Positions 4,645-5,705 of a stretch of DNA of 5,705 nt are shown piece after piece. Numbering within the stretch: the stretch's first letter is position 1; each line of letters begins with the position of its first letter. The notes below the pieces were generated by a model that did not search any database, was not told the DNA's origin, and saw nothing but the letters and a program-made list of their open reading frames with translations. Position numbers and translations under genes: made by a program. Source of the stretch: an uncultured Collinsella sp. (lineage in GTDB: Bacteria > Actinomycetota > Coriobacteriia > Coriobacteriales > Coriobacteriaceae); assembly GCA_900764415.1 (NCBI GenBank), contig CAAFOA010000469.1, positions 1 to 5,705 of the forward strand, written 5' to 3'.

Positions 4645-5679
4645 TTGGATAAGAACGAGCTGCAAAAGCGTATGGAACAGGCCATCCGCCTGACGGCACC
4701 TGGTCAGCCGATCCGCACCGCCCTCGACATGATCATCGCCGGTCACCTGGGCGCCCTTATCTGCGTCGGCGACACCGAAAACGTGCTCGCTGCCGGTAAC
4801 GACGGCTTCCCGCTCAACATTTCGTTCACCTCGAACCGTCTGTTCGAGCTCTCCAAGATGGACGGTGCCATCGTCATCGACGGTGACCTCACCCAGATTC
4901 TGCGCGCCAACTTCCACCTCAATCCCGATCCCTCGCTTGCCACGAGCGAGACGGGCATGCGTCACCGCACCGCCGCTCGCATGTCGGTGCTCACCGATGC
5001 CATCGTGATCTCGGTCTCGGCCCGTCGTGCCGTCGTTAACGTGTACGTTCACGGCAAGAGCTACGAGATCCAGCCCGTCACCACCATCATGAGCTCGGTC
5101 AACCAGCTCGTCGCCACGCTCCAGACCACCCGTCAGTCGCTCGACCGCTCCCTGCTGCGCCTGACGGCCCTCGAGCTCGACGACTACGTTACGCTCGCCG
5201 ACATTACCGGTATTTTCTCGAGCTTCGAGATCATGCAGCAGGCAAAGACCGAGCTTAAGGATTGCATCGTCAAGCTGGGCAACCAGGGCAAGCTCGTGCA
5301 GATGCAGCTCGAGCAGCTCGCCGGCTCCAGCATGGATACCGAATACGACCTGATGATTCGCGACTATGCAAGTGATTCTTCCGAGGCTAATGCCGAGAAG
5401 ATTCGTGCAGAGCTCGCTCGCATGACGCCTAAGGACCTGTCCGACCCGCAGCACGTGGCGGCAGTTCTGGGCTACGACGATCTGGACGAGGACTCCGTCA
5501 TGACGCCGCTGGGCCTGCGTACGCTTTCGCGCGTGTCCGTCGTGCGCGACGGCGTGGCCGAGAAGATCGTCGACGAGTACGGCTCGCTGCAGGAGCTCAT
5601 GGACGACATCAGCGAGGATCCGGAGCGCCTGGGCGACTTTGGCGTCAACAACCCTGCCATTCTTGCGGACTCCCTGTAC
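4645..5679 (+). CDS. disA: DisA, diadenylate cyclase / DNA integrity scanning protein (3' partial)
   Basis: DisA joins two ATP into cyclic di-AMP and monitors branched DNA as an octamer. The genomic part gives 345 residues, close to the usual 350-360, so only the last few residues are lost. The N-terminal DAC domain (about 1-145) contains both catalytic motifs, DGA at 73-75 (KMDGAIVIDGD) and RHR at 106-108 (GMRHRTAARMS). A helical spine follows (about 150-290, with ATLQTTRQSLDRSLLRLTAL), then the start of the C-terminal helix-hairpin-helix DNA-binding domain (about 310-345, SLQELMDDIS and LGDFGV). The start is TTG at 4645: GGGAG (4633-4637) lies 7 bases upstream, and no in-frame ATG exists before it; nearby ATGs at 4617, 4631 and 4640 are in other frames. 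After TAC 5677-5679 the frame runs into sequencing adapter and a false TGA at 5698-5700; LSLIHI is not native. Confidence 0.95.
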
Positions 5680-5705
5680 CTGTCTCTTATACACATCTGA
5701 CGCTG
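5680..5705. other. Illumina Nextera transposase adapter (artefact)
   Basis: CTGTCTCTTATACACATCT (5680-5698) is the reverse complement of the 19-base Tn5 mosaic end. The following GACGCTG is the beginning of the matching Nextera read adapter. This is untrimmed library sequence, not genomic DNA. The first C (5680) could also be genomic by chance. Confidence 0.97.

Noticed and set aside
4615..5694. Long open frame antisense to disA (359 codons)
   Set aside because: It is a shadow of the G/C-rich disA reading frame, its start lies in the adapter (MYKRQ), and DisA on the plus strand has both catalytic motifs.
1..5705. CRISPR array, tRNA, rRNA or insertion sequence
   Set aside because: No regularly spaced direct repeats, cloverleaf, rRNA-like segment, transposase motif or terminal inverted repeat pair was found on reading both strands.

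Overview
The window looks like a short, complete assembly contig from a high-G+C gut actinobacterium of the class Coriobacteriia, most likely Collinsella. This is inferred from the style of the MntP and DisA proteins and from strong G/C preference at third codon positions in disA and mntP; no 16S gene or other direct taxonomic marker is present. The last 26 bases are Illumina Nextera adapter, so the right-hand end is a library artefact and disA is cut short.

Right half (about 3018-5679) is ordered chromosome. An orphan HipB-like XRE repressor gene (3018-3509, minus) sits behind a promoter covered by a perfect 17-base inverted repeat. Next comes mntP (3720-4298, minus), a manganese exporter preceded by a yybP-ykoY-type Mn2+ riboswitch and an intrinsic terminator. 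Divergent from it is disA (4645 onward, plus), the diadenylate cyclase / DNA-scanning protein, which starts at TTG. The mntP leader gives a clear regulatory model: manganese binding to the aptamer should relieve termination and turn on efflux.

Left half (about 1-3000) is accessory and partly decayed. Its composition differs from disA: by hand count 27 G+C of 60 in 1921-1980 and in 2581-2640, against 40 of 60 in 5521-5580. It holds the tail of a membrane protein (2-106), about 500 bases with no convincing gene, a small unrecognised ORF (616-870), about 480 bases with only hairpins, and then a compact minus-strand pair: a radical SAM peptide-maturase-like gene lacking its 5' part (1549-2358) followed 12 bases later by a 60-residue peptide (1354-1536) with a very good ribosome binding site. 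The peptide looks like a RiPP precursor: a YxPP-type leader, then three 8-residue AAV-type repeats ending in an aromatic cluster. Running the other way from the broken end of the maturase are a three-helix DUF3784-like membrane protein (2395-2748) and a 47-residue single-helix peptide (2844-2987).

The candidate for something new is the maturase/peptide pair. In this contig the maturase cannot be catalytic because the CxxxCxxC cluster region is missing, so it is either a decayed RiPP locus or a rearranged or misjoined one. An intact relative elsewhere would be worth finding.
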